A stretch of 64,000 nucleotides of DNA from G963668345 sp965206025 (lineage in GTDB: Bacteria; Acidobacteriota; Terriglobia; Bryobacterales; UBA6623): the NCBI GenBank assembly GCA_965206025.1, contig CBDBIU010000004.1, positions 682,001 to 746,000 of the forward strand. The letters are read 5' to 3'. The translations under genes were made by a program, and so were the position numbers. Below the pieces are notes generated by a model. It had not been told where the DNA came from, ran no database searches, and was given only the letters and a program-made list of their open reading frames with translations. Shown here piece after piece: positions 63,988 through 64,000 of the stretch. Positions within the stretch are counted from its first letter, which is position 1; each line of letters starts with the position of its first letter.

Positions 63988-64000
63988 CGTGTCCGTAAAG

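Noticed and set aside
1..64000. CRISPR array
   Set aside because: No regularly spaced direct repeats were seen. The only tight tandem array is the 15-bp one at 53819-53893, which has no spacers and is coding.

Overview
The window (about 60% GC by eye) looks like a chromosomal piece of an Acidobacteriota genome, most likely a Bryobacterales/Solibacter-type organism. The evidence is two lineage-typical protein families: a secreted VWFA-related acidobacterial protein (2707-3750) and a very large NHL protein carrying a TIGR03437-type Solibacter domain (35909-39394). An orphan DUF1549/DUF1553 c-type cytochrome protein (31355-33820) and a diderm outer-membrane set fit this. It is not a phage or plasmid; genes are mostly housekeeping or envelope genes, separated by unusually repeat-rich intergenic DNA.

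Layout. 0.3-8.8 kb: an ArsR-rhodanese regulator with a consensus promoter, a fatty-acid hydroxylase-like membrane protein, a ComEC remnant, a secreted 1136-residue protein plus VWA protein operon, and an MFS transporter. 8.9-10.4 kb: an HNH nuclease gene split by a 456-bp mobile element. 11.3-12.6 kb: ThiF/MoeB-type E1 protein plus Smr protein. 12.8-21.3 kb: an outer-membrane biogenesis run (seven-POTRA BamA-like protein, SurA-N-like chaperone, TamB-like protein, then Pcm). 21.4-23.3 kb: SelB. 25.1-29.4 kb: GT2, Gmd, GDP-fucose synthase and a nucleotidyltransferase, pointing to fucose-containing surface glycans. 30-43.8 kb: thioredoxin-like protein, DUF1549/1553 protein, sulfotransferase, Bcp peroxiredoxin, NHL giant, SDR, cupin, NfeD, slipin, SPOR protein. 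44.3-52 kb: LipA, GT2, YceI, TonB receptor, GNAT, ABC-2 permease, Gfo/Idh/MocA oxidoreductase. 52-57 kb: a broken phosphate-porin-like gene, HpaI-type aldolase and D-2-hydroxyacid dehydrogenase in a coupled pair, ThiE. 57.8-64 kb: a second element-split gene, an NYN-LOTUS protein, IS3 and SDR debris, tRNA-Ser(CGA), and a pyruvate/branched-chain dehydrogenase operon (E1-beta, E2). LipA could supply lipoate to that E2.

The most interesting content is non-coding and mobile. Three 456-bp elements (9598, 24168, 57894) have matching 22-bp inverted ends starting GGCTCTTC, perfect but different 8-bp target duplications, and no transposase: a recently active ISL3-like miniature element. Two copies split genes whose frames are exactly restored by removing element plus one duplication. 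Separately, a short family (consensus GGTGAGAAAnGCGGGCTAA) occurs about 15 times, and in several genes its reverse complement begins with the stop codon itself (TAAGCCCGC...). At least three further dispersed repeat families and several perfect palindromes occupy the other gaps.
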